NCBI RefSeq assembly: GCF_005765165.1
Contig: NZ_VCIW01000016.1
Span: 62,001-126,000 of the forward strand
Length of the DNA stretch: 64,000 nucleotides
From: Paenibacillus antri
GTDB lineage: Bacteria; Bacillota; Bacilli; Paenibacillales; YIM-B00363
Direction of reading: 5' to 3'
The notes beneath the pieces are model-generated. The model did no database searches. It saw nothing but the letters and a program-made list of their open reading frames with translations, and was not told the origin of the DNA. Position numbers and translations under genes: made by a program. Shown here piece by piece: positions 1 to 7,859 of this stretch. Positions within the stretch are counted from its first letter, which is position 1. Each line of letters begins with the position of its first letter.

Positions 1-431
1 ACGTCGAAATCGGAAAAGGGGAAGGCCGTCTCCTGACCGGCGGCGGAACGCCCGAAGCGGATCGCGGCTACTTCATCGAGCCGACGATCTTCGCCGACGT
101 CGAGCCGAACGCGCGGCTGATGCAGGAAGAAATTTTCGGCCCCGTGCTTGCGTTCTCGAAGGCGACCGACTTCGATCATGCGCTCGAAATCGCGAACAAT
201 ACGGAATACGGGCTGACCGGCTCCGTGTTCACTCGGAATCGCGCGCACATCGAACGGGCGCGGCAGGAGTTCCACGTCGGAAATTTATATTTCAATCGTA
301 AATGTACGGGCGCCATCGTCGGCGTACATCCGTTCGGCGGCTTTAACCTGTCGGGCACCGACTCGAAGGCGGGAGGACCGGACTACTTGCTGCAATTCGC
401 GCAGCTGAAGCTCAGCTCGGAGAGACTGTAA
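1..431 (+). CDS. rocA: 1-pyrroline-5-carboxylate dehydrogenase, C-terminal part (5' end outside window)
   Basis: Only the last 142 codons are present; the frame is open from the first bases of the window. It oxidises glutamate semialdehyde/pyrroline-5-carboxylate to glutamate with NAD, the second step of proline degradation and the end of arginine degradation. The segment [10 protein letters not shown], the TGSVFTR stretch and the [16 protein letters not shown] block are typical of the C-terminal part of the RocA/PruA branch of aldehyde dehydrogenases; the catalytic Cys lies upstream and is not visible. It sits 19 bases before proline dehydrogenase, the enzyme making its substrate, and before arginase, so this is a catabolic operon. 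The Bacillus-type separate RocA is inferred because proline dehydrogenase is a separate gene. Confidence 0.93.
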   Translation, partial: VEIGKGEGRLLTGGGTPEADRGYFIEPTIFADVEPNARLMQEEIFGPVLAFSKATDFDHALEIANNTEYGLTGSVFTRNRAHIERARQEFHVGNLYFNRKCTGAIVGVHPFGGFNLSGTDSKAGGPDYLLQFAQLKLSSERL

Positions 432-450
432 CGAAAGCGGGGAGAGGCGG

Positions 451-1380
451 ATGTCGTGGGATTCGTTCATGCGCGGCGCGGTACTCACGGTGGCGGGGAA
501 CGCGGGGATTCGGACGTTCTTCCAGAAGTACGGCATGCGGCTCGGGGTCGCCCGGTTCGTCGCGGCGGAGCAGCTGGAGGAGACGCTGGAGGCGGTGGAG
601 CGACTCAATAAGCAAGGGCTCTTGGTCACGCTCGATTACTTGGGCGAGAGCGTAAGCGAGCAAGCGCTGGCGGAGGAGGCGGCCGAGCAAACCGTCCGCG
701 TCCTGCGAGCGATCTACGAACGGAAGCTGAACTCGAACGTGTCGGTGAAGCTGACCCAGCTCGGATTGCAGATCGATCCGGCGCTGTGCGAGACGCTGAT
801 GACGCGCATCTTGAACGAAGCCGAACGAACGAGAAATTTCGTGCGCATCGACATGGAGGACTCGCCCGTCACGCAGGTCACGATCGACTTGTTCCGCAAG
901 CTCCTCTCGCGGTACGGCCGGAAACGGGTCGGACTCGTGCTGCAGGCATACTTGTACCGAACGGAGGAGGACCGTCGCCGGCTCGGCGCGCTCGGGGCGA
1001 ACCTGCGCATCGTGAAAGGGGCGTATAAGGAGCCTAAGGAAATCGCCTATCCGGAAAAGAAAGACGTCGACGAAAACTACGTTCGCCTCGTGGAAGCGCA
1101 TATGAGTCAAGGCTGCTATACGGCCGTAGCCACGCACGACGAGCGGATCATCGAGAAGACGATCCGTTTCGTCCAAGAACGAGGCATCGATCGGGAGCGA
1201 TTCGAGTTCCAAATGCTGTACGGCATCTCGACGTCCTTGCAGCTTAGGTTGGCGCAGGAAGGGTACCGGGTTCGCGTGTACACCCCGTTCGGGGAGGCGT
1301 GGTATCCGTACTTTACGCGCCGCATCGCGGAGCGTCCCGCGAATTTATGGTTCGTAATGAAAGGGATGTTCCGCTCGTGA
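451..1380 (+). CDS. Proline dehydrogenase (monofunctional)
   Basis: A 309-residue FAD-dependent proline dehydrogenase that oxidises proline to pyrroline-5-carboxylate, passing electrons to the membrane quinone pool. Length fits monofunctional Bacillus PutB/FadM enzymes. Visible family blocks include SVKLTQLGLQID near residue 91, RIDMEDS near 131, VLQAYLYRTEEDRR near 153, and the C-terminal FQMLYGI and YRVRVYTPFGEAWYPYFTRRIAERP segment that shapes the flavin and proline site. The ATG follows a GGGGAGAGGCGG ribosome site with 0-3 bases of slack. It lies between the RocA gene and arginase, so both proline and arginine are funnelled to glutamate by one transcript. Confidence 0.95.
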   Translation: MSWDSFMRGAVLTVAGNAGIRTFFQKYGMRLGVARFVAAEQLEETLEAVERLNKQGLLVTLDYLGESVSEQALAEEAAEQTVRVLRAIYERKLNSNVSVKLTQLGLQIDPALCETLMTRILNEAERTRNFVRIDMEDSPVTQVTIDLFRKLLSRYGRKRVGLVLQAYLYRTEEDRRRLGALGANLRIVKGAYKEPKEIAYPEKKDVDENYVRLVEAHMSQGCYTAVATHDERIIEKTIRFVQERGIDRERFEFQMLYGISTSLQLRLAQEGYRVRVYTPFGEAWYPYFTRRIAERPANLWFVMKGMFRS

Positions 1381-1402
1381 ACGGAATCGGAAGGAGGAAA
1401 GC

Positions 1403-2311
1403 TTGGTGGCGAAAACGAAAGACATCTCCTTGATCGGCGTCCCGATCGATCTGGGCGCGGATCGCCGCGGCGTCGATATGGGCCCGAGCGCGCTGCGGGT
1501 CGCGGCCATCGAATCGCGCCTCGCGTCGCTCGGCTATACCGTGCACGACGAAGGCGATTTGGTCGTTCGGAGGCCGAGCGGGTACGGCGCGTTCGGTCCG
1601 AAGCTGAAGTTTCTGGAGGAAATCGGCGCCGTCTGCGACGAGCTGCATCGGAACGTCTCGTCCGCGATGGAGCGCGGGCGGTTCCCGCTCGTGCTTGGAG
1701 GCGACCATAGTCTCGCTTTCGGATCGATTTCGGGGGTGCTGCAGCATAAGCGGAGCGTCGGCGTCATTTGGTTCGACGCGCATGCCGACTTGAATACCGA
1801 CGAGACGTCGCCGTCCGGCAACATTCACGGCATGTCGCTCGCGCTGGCGCTCGGCATCGGGCATCCGAAGCTGACGGCGATCGGAGGCGTCGACAAGAAG
1901 ATCGACCCGTCGAAGGTCGTGATCGTCGGCGCGCGGTCCATCGACCCGGGCGAGAGGAAGCTCATTAGGGAGCTGGGGATCAAGGTGTTCTCGATGCACG
2001 ACATCGATCGACTCGGCATGACGCGAGTGATGGAGGAGACGATCGACATCGTCCGGGACGGCACCGACGGCGTGCATCTCAGCCTCGATCTGGACGGACT
2101 CGATCCGGAGGAGGCGCCCGGCGTCGGAACGCCGGTTATCGGAGGGATGACGTACCGCGAAGGGCATCTGGCGATGGAGCTGTTATCGGAGGCGGGCTGC
2201 GTCGTCAGCATGGATATCGTCGAGGTGAACCCGATTCTGGATCATCGGAATAAGACCGCGCTCGTCGCGGTGGAACTCGCCGCGTCGCTGCTCGGCGAGC
2301 GGATATTATAA
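1403..2311 (+). CDS. rocF: Arginase
   Basis: A 302-residue manganese arginase (ureohydrolase family) hydrolysing arginine to ornithine and urea. The metal-binding motifs are all there: [10 protein letters not shown] near residue 99, DAHADLNT near 127 and SLDLDGLDP near 229. The start is ambiguous: TTG at 1403 is 5 bases after AAGGAGG (1391-1397), GTG at 1406 is 8 bases after it; GTG at 1406 has the better spacing and may be the true start. It is the last gene of the proline/arginine degradation operon and is followed by two stem-loops. Ornithine produced here would need an ornithine aminotransferase (not in this window) to reach the RocA substrate. Confidence 0.95.
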   Translation: MVAKTKDISLIGVPIDLGADRRGVDMGPSALRVAAIESRLASLGYTVHDEGDLVVRRPSGYGAFGPKLKFLEEIGAVCDELHRNVSSAMERGRFPLVLGGDHSLAFGSISGVLQHKRSVGVIWFDAHADLNTDETSPSGNIHGMSLALALGIGHPKLTAIGGVDKKIDPSKVVIVGARSIDPGERKLIRELGIKVFSMHDIDRLGMTRVMEETIDIVRDGTDGVHLSLDLDGLDPEEAPGVGTPVIGGMTYREGHLAMELLSEAGCVVSMDIVEVNPILDHRNKTALVAVELAASLLGERIL

Positions 2312-2321
2312 CGGCCTCCGG

Positions 2322-2351
2322 CCGCGGTCCCAAGCCGCGGCGATTTTTTTT
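2322..2351 (+). terminator. Rho-independent terminator after arginase
   Basis: CCGCGG (2322-2327) and CCGCGG (2335-2340) form a GC stem around a 7-base loop, followed by CGA and eight T residues. It ends the rocA-putB-rocF transcript. Confidence 0.8.
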
Positions 2352-2355
2352 CAAA

Positions 2356-2384
2356 AAAAATGGGCGGGAAACAAGCCCATTTTT
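2356..2384. terminator. Second, A/T-flanked hairpin (bidirectional terminator type)
   Basis: AAAAATGGGC (2356-2365) pairs exactly with GCCCATTTTT (2375-2384) around a 9-base loop. The A-run before and T-run after the GC core let it work in both directions. It backs up the hairpin immediately upstream. Confidence 0.7.
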
Positions 2385-2434
2385 CCCGGTCCTGAATAAC
2401 ATGGAGTAAAGTTCTGGGCTTGGGGGAATCAGCT

Positions 2435-3091
2435 ATGACGAAACCGATCAAGATGACCGCCGTCGGAGACTCGCTGACGTTCGGCACCGGAGCGCCGGCA
2501 GAGAAAGGCTTCGTCTGGGTCTTGCAAGACTTATGGCGTTCGATGCAGCCGCTTGACGTCGCGCACCGGAATTACGGCGTCGTCGGGGCGACGACGGCGG
2601 AGACGCTCGAGCGGCTGCTTACGAACGGTGAGCTGCGACGCGCGGTCGCGTCGGCCGACGTCGTCACGTTGACGGCCGGAGGGAACGACCTGATCCGGGC
2701 GGCCATGCGGATGTACATTCAAGGCGAAACCCGGTCGATGAAGCCGGGGATGCGCGCGTTCGCTTTCGCCTATAAGGATCTCCTCGGCGAGCTCGTCGCG
2801 GTGCACCGTACGATGGAGCGGGACGCCCGCATCGTCGTGACGGATTGCTATAACCCGTTCCCGCAGGTGCGCGACGCCGTCCTGTGGATCAACTTCGTCA
2901 ACCGCTGCATCTATCGCAACGCGGCTTCCTACGGCGGCAAGGTGCTCGTGGCGCGGTCGTACGACGCGTTCCTCGGACGCGAGGCTCATCTGTTCGCCGA
3001 CGACGGCGTCCACCCGAACGAGCGGGGCCATCGAATTCTCGCGGAATGCGTCGCGGAGGCGCTGTCGCCGTTCCTAGAGGGCTTGCGGTAG
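2435..3091 (+). CDS. SGNH/GDSL-family hydrolase
   Basis: About 218 residues. The N-terminal block carries VGDSLTFGTGAP, with the GDS nucleophile Ser of the SGNH fold at about residue 11; block III appears as LTAGGNDLIRA (Gly/Asn of the oxyanion hole), and the C-terminal catalytic Asp-His pair is in DDGVHPNERGH. No signal peptide is visible, so a cytoplasmic esterase/lipase of YpmR/YxiM-like type is likely; substrate unknown. I chose ATG 2435 because GGGGGAA ends 6 bases upstream; a TTG at 2420 is in frame but lacks a ribosome site. It is separated from the arginase operon by two hairpins. Confidence 0.85.
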   Translation: MTKPIKMTAVGDSLTFGTGAPAEKGFVWVLQDLWRSMQPLDVAHRNYGVVGATTAETLERLLTNGELRRAVASADVVTLTAGGNDLIRAAMRMYIQGETRSMKPGMRAFAFAYKDLLGELVAVHRTMERDARIVVTDCYNPFPQVRDAVLWINFVNRCIYRNAASYGGKVLVARSYDAFLGREAHLFADDGVHPNERGHRILAECVAEALSPFLEGLR

Positions 3092-3107
3092 AGGCTTCCC
3101 CGTTTCG

Positions 3108-3136
3108 TTGAAAAGCGACGCCGGATTGCCTACAAT
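3108..3136 (+). promoter_or_regulatory. Sigma-A promoter for the zinc-ribbon/ytxJ/phosphoesterase group
   Basis: TTGAAA (3108-3113), a 17-base spacer, and TACAAT (3131-3136). It lies 46 bases before the next start codon and is a near-consensus match. Confidence 0.75.
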
Positions 3137-3181
3137 AAGAGAAGATTCGCAATCCGGCTCGACCGGTGGGGGGAACGAGGA

Positions 3182-3379
3182 ATGGCGGACATCCGAACGG
3201 CGGAGCCGCGCAACGCGGACGTCGTCCCGCCTTGTCCGATCTGCGGCTTCTCAATGAAGTGGTGGATGGCCAAGTGGAAATGCTTCAACTGCGGCCAATG
3301 GAGCGGCTGCTGCGGAGACGAGACGAGCGATCCCGGCGGGTTATGGTGCGACGCGCCGAATATTCGAAAGGACGGATGA
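3182..3379 (+). CDS. Small zinc-ribbon-like protein (65 aa)
   Basis: A 65-residue protein with two CxxC pairs, CPIC at residues 18-21 and CFNC at about 34-37, the layout of a small zinc ribbon, followed by a CC pair and one more Cys. It is the first gene behind a good sigma-A promoter and ends 2 bases before ytxJ, so it is cotranscribed with a bacillithiol-related redox protein. A long overlapping frame covers the same bases but has no ribosome site; this one has GGGGGGAACGAGG just before ATG. Specific function not recognised; a redox- or metal-sensing small protein is only a guess. Confidence 0.7.
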   Translation: MADIRTAEPRNADVVPPCPICGFSMKWWMAKWKCFNCGQWSGCCGDETSDPGGLWCDAPNIRKDG

Positions 3380-3381
3380 AC

Positions 3382-3723
3382 ATGACGACATATCGCGAAA
3401 TTACGACGGAAGCGGAATGGGCGGCGGCGTTCGAGGCGTCGGCGGACAAGCCGGTTCTCGTGCTGAAGCATAGCACGCGTTGCCCGGTGAGCAGCGCGGC
3501 GCTGGAGGAATACGAGGAGTACTTGAAGGACAAGCCGGCGGAGGGCGTCGACTACGTGCTGGTGAAGGTGATCGAGGCGCGACCGGTCTCGAACAAGATC
3601 GCGGAGGATCTCGCGGTGAAGCACGAGTCGCCGCAGATGATCTTGGTGAAGGACAAGTCGAAGTACTGGGCGACGTCCCACTGGTCCGTAACGAAGAAGC
3701 ATATGCAAGCGGTGCTCGACTAA
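3382..3723 (+). CDS. ytxJ: Bacillithiol system redox-active protein YtxJ
   Basis: 113 residues with a thioredoxin-like fold. The active site is CPVS at about residue 34, a monothiol bacilliredoxin-type motif (Cys without a second Cys two residues on), and the family block PQMILVKDKSKYWATSHWSVT is near the C-terminus. YtxJ proteins are proposed to act with bacillithiol, the low-molecular-weight thiol of Firmicutes, in reducing mixed disulfides. I start it at ATG 3382, 2 bases after the upstream stop; an open frame extends upstream to 3166 but that part is the shadow of the zinc-ribbon gene. The phosphoesterase gene follows after 2 bases. Confidence 0.88.
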   Translation: MTTYREITTEAEWAAAFEASADKPVLVLKHSTRCPVSSAALEEYEEYLKDKPAEGVDYVLVKVIEARPVSNKIAEDLAVKHESPQMILVKDKSKYWATSHWSVTKKHMQAVLD

Positions 3724-3725
3724 CG

Positions 3726-4241
3726 ATGAGCGCGCCGTTACGGATCGGGGTCGTCTCCGACACCCATATGTTTTCCCGCGGCGCGAAGCTTCCGAATCTT
3801 CTCGTCGAAGGCCTGCGCGGCGTCGACTTGCTGCTTCACGCCGGCGACTTCACCGACCCGGCGGTCGTGCCGCTGCTCGAGGCGGTCGCGCCGCTGGAAG
3901 CGGTCGCGGGCAACAACGACGGCATAGACATCGTGCGCCGCTTCGGGTTTCGCAAAATCGTGGAAGCGGGCGGGCGCCGGATCGGCCTCGTTCACGGCCA
4001 CGACGGACCCGGCCGATCGACGGAAGCCAAGGCGGCGATCAGCTTTCGGGACGACCCCGTCGACATCGTCGTATTCGGCCATTCGCATGTGCCGTATTAC
4101 GAGATGTCGCCGGACGGGGTGCTGCTGTTCAACCCCGGCTCGCCGACGGACAAGCGGCGGCAGCCGCGGTATTCGTACGGACTGATCGAAATCGGGGAGC
4201 GGATCGAAGCGGCGCATCGGTATTACGACGACAAAGCATGA
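3726..4241 (+). CDS. YfcE/MJ0936-type metallophosphoesterase
   Basis: 171 residues. The calcineurin-like metal-binding motifs follow in order: SDTH (about residue 11), HAGDF (38), GNND (60), HGHD (89) and GHSHVP (117), and then the NPGSP motif typical of YfcE/YsnB phosphodiesterases. It probably hydrolyses small phosphodiesters in the cytoplasm; the physiological substrate is not established. It starts 2 bases after the ytxJ stop and is followed by a terminator, so it closes the three-gene transcript. Confidence 0.88.
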   Translation: MSAPLRIGVVSDTHMFSRGAKLPNLLVEGLRGVDLLLHAGDFTDPAVVPLLEAVAPLEAVAGNNDGIDIVRRFGFRKIVEAGGRRIGLVHGHDGPGRSTEAKAAISFRDDPVDIVVFGHSHVPYYEMSPDGVLLFNPGSPTDKRRQPRYSYGLIEIGERIEAAHRYYDDKA

Positions 4242-4242
4242 A

Positions 4243-4266
4243 GCCTCCGTGCGCGGAGGCTTTTAC
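4243..4266 (+). terminator. Terminator after the phosphoesterase gene
   Basis: GCCTCC (4243-4248) and GGAGGC (4255-4260) form a stem with a 6-base loop, followed by TTTTACTTTTT. It also overlaps the end of the convergent small gene. Confidence 0.7.
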
Positions 4267-4457
4267 TTTTTCGCCGGGGGCTGGACGAATTTCTCTTCGT
4301 ATTGCAAGCAAGGCCGCCCGGAAGACGATAACACCGTGACGCTGGGCATCTGTCTCGTCTTGAAGCCGTAGGCTCTGCAGCCTCGCGGGTACTGCGGCTC
4401 CCAGGTCACGTAATAATGGCGGCACTTCATGCAGTTGATTCGGTTCGATTCGGTCAT
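4263..4457 (-). CDS. Small conserved cysteine-containing protein (64 aa)
   Basis: 64 residues starting MTESNRINCMKC. Four Cys (CMKC near residue 9, then one near 27 and one near 50) and the block YVTWEPQYPRGCRAYGFKT look like a small metal-binding domain. I recall that short homologues are sometimes labelled uracil-DNA glycosylase in databases; at this length no glycosylase domain is possible, so I do not adopt the name. It is transcribed alone, convergent with the phosphoesterase gene and divergent from thyA. Function unknown. Confidence 0.65.
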   Translation of the reverse strand: MTESNRINCMKCRHYYVTWEPQYPRGCRAYGFKTRQMPSVTVLSSSGRPCLQYEEKFVQPPAKK

Positions 4458-4533
4458 GCGTCGTTCCTCGCGATTCTATTTTGTATAACTTATTTTAATA
4501 GAGCGTTCCGGCTCTGTCTACGAGGATGCGATG

Positions 4534-4542
4534 TGTTATAAT
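4534..4542 (+). promoter_or_regulatory. Extended -10 promoter for thyA-dfrA
   Basis: TGTTATAAT: a perfect TATAAT (4537-4542) preceded by TG with one base between, the extended -10 form. No good -35 is visible at the usual distance, as expected for extended -10 promoters. Confidence 0.6.
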
Positions 4543-4575
4543 GTGGGGATGAACATCCAAGTCCGGAGGGAAACC

Positions 4576-5541
4576 ATGATGAGCGCCAGCGAAAACGAAT
4601 ATCTATCTCTACTGAAACATCTTCTCGAGAGAGGCGATCGGAAGGGAGACCGGACGGGCACGGGCACGATCTCTTCGTTCGGGTACCAGATGCGGTTCGA
4701 TCTGAACGAAGGCTTTCCGCTCCTGACGACGAAGCGCGTCTCCTTCAAGCTGATCGCCAGCGAGCTGCTCTGGTTCATTAAAGGCGACACGAACATCCGT
4801 TATTTGCTGCAGCATAAGAACAATATTTGGAACGAGTGGGCGTTCAAGAAGTGGGTCGAGAGCGAGGAATACGCGGGTCCGGACATGACGGATTTCGGTC
4901 TGCGCGCCCCCCGCGACGAAGCGTTCAACGCGCTGTATCAGGCCGAGATGGAGTCGTTCAAGCGGCGGGTGCTCGAGGACGACGGCTTCGCGGCGAAATA
5001 CGGCGATCTCGGCAACGTGTACGGGAAGCAATGGCGCCGGTGGGAGACGTCGCGGGGCGAGACGATCGATCAGTTGAAGAACGTGATCGAGGAAATCAAG
5101 CGCAATCCCGATTCGCGCCGCCTGATCGTGTCCAGCTGGTCGCCGGAGGACGTCGCCCCGCAGCGGGCCGCGCTTCCGCCTTGCCATACGCTGTATCAAT
5201 TTTACGTCGCCGACGGGAAGCTGTCCTGCCAGCTGTACCAGCGAAGCGGGGATACGTTCCTAGGCATCCCGTTCAACATTGCGAGCTACGCGCTGTTGAC
5301 GCATCTCGTCGCGAAGGAATGCGGCCTCGCCGTCGGCGACTTCGTGCATACGATCGGGGATGCGCATATTTACATGAATCATCTCGATCAAATCGCGATT
5401 CAACTCGAACGCGAGCCGAGGCCGCTGCCGACGCTGCGGCTGAACCCCGAAGCGCGCTCCGTGTTCGACTTCGACATGGACGACCTCGAGCTGATCGGCT
5501 ACGACCCGCACCCGGCGATTAAAGCGCCTGTAGCGGTGTAA
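4576..5541 (+). CDS. thyA: Thymidylate synthase
   Basis: 321 residues. Methylates dUMP to dTMP using 5,10-methylene-THF, producing dihydrofolate. The catalytic Cys is in [12 protein letters not shown] (about residue 202), followed by [20 protein letters not shown] and the folate/dUMP block GDAHIYMNH. The length matches the long Lactobacillus-type ThyA with an internal insertion (here about residues 84-135) rather than the 264-residue E. coli form. ATG 4576 and ATG 4579 are both behind GGAGGG (4565-4570); the upstream in-frame ATGs have no ribosome site. The dihydrofolate reductase gene follows 14 bases later, so the two steps of the thymidylate cycle are coexpressed. Confidence 0.97.
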   Translation: MMSASENEYLSLLKHLLERGDRKGDRTGTGTISSFGYQMRFDLNEGFPLLTTKRVSFKLIASELLWFIKGDTNIRYLLQHKNNIWNEWAFKKWVESEEYAGPDMTDFGLRAPRDEAFNALYQAEMESFKRRVLEDDGFAAKYGDLGNVYGKQWRRWETSRGETIDQLKNVIEEIKRNPDSRRLIVSSWSPEDVAPQRAALPPCHTLYQFYVADGKLSCQLYQRSGDTFLGIPFNIASYALLTHLVAKECGLAVGDFVHTIGDAHIYMNHLDQIAIQLEREPRPLPTLRLNPEARSVFDFDMDDLELIGYDPHPAIKAPVAV

Positions 5542-5555
5542 GGAGGCGAAGGAAC

Positions 5556-6047
5556 ATGGCGGTGGAAATCGCGCTCGTCGCGGCGATGGACGAGCACCGG
5601 ATCATCGGACGGGACAATAAGCTGCTCTGGCGCTTGCCGGAGGATATGAAGTTCTTCCGGAAAATCACGAAGGGTAACCCGCTCGTTATGGGCAGGAAGA
5701 CATACGAATCGATCGGACGGCCGCTCCCGGGGCGCCGGAACATCGTGCTGACGCGGGATCCGAACTTCTCCGCCGAAGGCGTCGAGACGGCCGATTCGGT
5801 CCAAGCGGCGCTCGCGATGACGGCGGACGCGAGCCGGTTGTGCGTCATCGGCGGAGGCGCCGTCTACGAAGCGTTCCTGCCGATCGCGAACGCGATGTAT
5901 GTGACGCGGATCGAACACGTCTGGGACGGCGATACCGCCTTCCCGGCGTGGAACGACGAGGAGTGGAACGTCGTCTGGGAGCAACCGGGGCCGATGAATA
6001 CGGCCAATCCGTACGCATATCGGTTTCTCGAATATCGCAGGAAATAA
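5556..6047 (+). CDS. dfrA: Dihydrofolate reductase
   Basis: 163 residues. Reduces dihydrofolate to tetrahydrofolate with NADPH, regenerating the cofactor used by thymidylate synthase. The family blocks are intact: ALVAAMDEHRIIG at the N-terminus, LLWRLPEDMKFFRK near residue 24, the NADPH-binding VMGRKTYESIGRPLPGR near 43 and IGGGAVYEAF near 95. The start follows AAGGAGGCGAAGGAAC. It is the distal gene of the thyA-dfrA pair and is closed by a long hairpin. Confidence 0.97.
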   Translation: MAVEIALVAAMDEHRIIGRDNKLLWRLPEDMKFFRKITKGNPLVMGRKTYESIGRPLPGRRNIVLTRDPNFSAEGVETADSVQAALAMTADASRLCVIGGGAVYEAFLPIANAMYVTRIEHVWDGDTAFPAWNDEEWNVVWEQPGPMNTANPYAYRFLEYRRK

Positions 6048-6053
6048 CGCGAA

Positions 6054-6112
6054 GGACCGTACGAGGATCGGCATCGAAGATCGATGCGAATCGTCGCACG
6101 GTCCTTTTTTTT
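6054..6112 (+). terminator. Terminator after dfrA
   Basis: GGACCGT (6054-6060) pairs with ACGGTCC (6098-6104) and is followed by eight T residues. The interior can fold further. It separates dfrA from the convergent DUF2512 gene. Confidence 0.75.
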
Positions 6113-6464
6113 AATACCGCCGTCTGCGGCTCATGCGTTCGATCGCCGAACGGTGCGCGAAGTATTCCGGGATCGCGATCAGCCCCCCGGCGAGCAGCGC
6201 GGCGACGGCGCTGACGTACGCTCCCTCGAATAGGTATTGGGCGAGGTAGATGCCGGCAGCCGCCACGGCCCAATCGGCGGCCGTCGTAAGCCATAACGTG
6301 CCCCGCCGCAGCATCGCCGACTCCATGAAGAGACCGACGGCGGCCAGCGCGAGGCCGATCAGGACGATGGACCAAGCCGTCGGGAAAAACAAGTCCGCCA
6401 TCATAACGTCGGCTAAGCCGACGAGCGCAGGGACGAGCAGAAACTTAATAAGCAGCATAAACAA
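6111..6464 (-). CDS. DUF2512 (YndM-like) membrane protein
   Basis: About 117 residues with four predicted membrane segments (about residues 2-20, 26-46, 55-78, 81-100) and a short, very basic tail (RRRRY). It matches my recollection of the DUF2512/YndM family of small Bacillus membrane proteins; function is not known. The start is either TTG 6464, 7 bases after GGGGGG, or ATG 6458, 13 bases after it; the spacing favours TTG. Monocistronic and convergent with dfrA. Confidence 0.7.
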   Translation of the reverse strand: MFMLLIKFLLVPALVGLADVMMADLFFPTAWSIVLIGLALAAVGLFMESAMLRRGTLWLTTAADWAVAAAGIYLAQYLFEGAYVSAVAALLAGGLIAIPEYFAHRSAIERMSRRRRY

Positions 6465-6618
6465 TGGAATTCCCCCCAGTCGGAAATTGACTTATTATGC
6501 TGTATTGCCTTTTCTCGCCGCCGTTATGCACGCCGCTTCCCGAGAACCGTTCCGGACCGTTGCGAATATATTGGGGTAAACGCCTATGTTGACAGGAGGC
6601 GCCGTCCAGGAGGAAGGC

Positions 6619-7518
6619 ATGTATCCGGTATATACGTACATCGGGAAAGAAACGAAATGCGAGGAAGCGCCGATCGCGTTCCCGCCGCAGCATCAGCCGC
6701 GGCAGCCCGGCTTCGAAGCCGCGATGGCGCCGCGTCCGATCGCGGAGAACCCGTATTATACGCCGTCGGGGAAGCTGCGCGGCAAGACCGCGATCATCAC
6801 GGGGGGAGATTCCGGCATCGGCCGCGCGGTCGCTTACGCGTTCGCGAAGGAAGGGGCGAACGTCGTCATCGTCTACCTCGACGAGCACGAAGACGCCGAG
6901 GAGACGGCGCGCCGGGTGCGCGAGATCGGCGGCGGTTGTCTCGCGATCGCCGGCGACGTCCGACGTTCCGCGTTCGCGGCGGAGGTCGCGCAGCGGACGC
7001 TGCAGACGTTCGGCGCGATCGACGTCTTGATCAATAACGCCGCGTACCAGCCGTATCAACCGACGATTCTCACGCTCAGCGACGAACAGCTGGAGGCGAC
7101 GTTCCGGACGAATATGTTCGCCTACTTTTACTTCGCGCGGGCCGTCGTCCCGTACATGAAGCGCGGCAGCGCGATCGTCAATACGGCGTCGGTCGTCGCA
7201 TACAACGGCAACAAGGAACTGCTCGATTACTCCGCGACGAAGGGGGCGAACGTCTCCTTCACCCGCTCGCTCGCGCTGCAGCTGGCGGAGTACGGCATCC
7301 GCGTGAACGCGGTGGCGCCGGGGCCCGTTTGGACGCCGCTCACCGCCGCGACGTTCCCCGCGAACGCGATGAAGCAATTCGGCACCGATACGCCGATGCG
7401 CCGGGCCGCGCAGCCGTACGAACTCGCGCCGGCTTACGTGTTTTTGGCGTCCGACGACGCGAGCTACGTCACCGGGCAGACGCTGCACGTGAACGGCGGC
7501 ATGATGAGCGGATCATAA
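6619..7518 (+). CDS. SDR-family oxidoreductase (YdaD/general-stress type)
   Basis: 299 residues from ATG 6619, which follows AGGAGG (6608-6613) by 5 bases; an upstream ATG at 6586 has no ribosome site. The Rossmann motif TGGDSGIGRA is at about residue 61, NNAA near 139, the catalytic Tyr/Lys in YSATKGANVSF near 205, and the C-terminal VTGQTLHVNGG. The 50-residue N-terminal extension ending in GKLRGKTAIITGG is typical of the subgroup that includes Bacillus YdaD/YhdF (general stress dehydrogenases). Substrate unknown. Its place beside osmoprotection genes fits, but does not prove, a stress role. Confidence 0.88.
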   Translation: MYPVYTYIGKETKCEEAPIAFPPQHQPRQPGFEAAMAPRPIAENPYYTPSGKLRGKTAIITGGDSGIGRAVAYAFAKEGANVVIVYLDEHEDAEETARRVREIGGGCLAIAGDVRRSAFAAEVAQRTLQTFGAIDVLINNAAYQPYQPTILTLSDEQLEATFRTNMFAYFYFARAVVPYMKRGSAIVNTASVVAYNGNKELLDYSATKGANVSFTRSLALQLAEYGIRVNAVAPGPVWTPLTAATFPANAMKQFGTDTPMRRAAQPYELAPAYVFLASDDASYVTGQTLHVNGGMMSGS

Positions 7519-7534
7519 GATTTTGGGTGTTGGC

Positions 7535-7566
7535 AGAGCCTCCTGAGAAGGGGGCTCTTTTCTTTT
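7535..7566 (+). terminator. Terminator after the SDR gene
   Basis: AGAGCC (7535-7540) and GGCTCT (7553-7558) form a stem followed by TTTTCTTTT. Confidence 0.65.
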
Positions 7567-7759
7567 CGGGGAGGGAAGCGATCGATTAACGAAAATCCGA
7601 TAGAAAGCGAATCTTGGAAGGCATTGGCAGGACCATAGAGGAGATGGGAGGAAAAAGGAGTATTCATCGCATAATTTTCCGTGAGCGGACATGAGAGCGC
7701 TTGAGCCGGATATATGGAGGGATATGCAGGGTGAGCATCCACTGGAAGTATGTTACCAT

Positions 7760-7788
7760 TTGGAATGTCCATAAGGATTGGTTATAAA
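7760..7788 (+). promoter_or_regulatory. Sigma-A promoter of the ehu-ect operon
   Basis: TTGGAA (7760-7765), 17-base spacer, TATAAA (7783-7788). The stretch from about 7570 to 7850 is visibly more A/T-rich than its surroundings and shows no convincing gene; apart from this promoter I see nothing else in it. Whether salt controls the promoter cannot be read from the sequence. Confidence 0.7.
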
Positions 7789-7859
7789 TCCTGCGCTTGT
7801 CTTTCAAGGGAGTCATACATAAGTGGGGTTTATAAAATTCAATTTTCAGGAGGTTGCTT

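Noticed and set aside
6445-7488. A 347-codon minus-strand frame opposite the SDR gene
   Set aside because: Arg-rich antisense shadow; the SDR motifs on the plus strand are unambiguous.
7566-7759. A small gene or transferred remnant in the A/T-rich gap before the ectoine operon
   Set aside because: No frame has both a ribosome site and plausible composition, and there are no flanking repeats; the region is best read as a promoter region.
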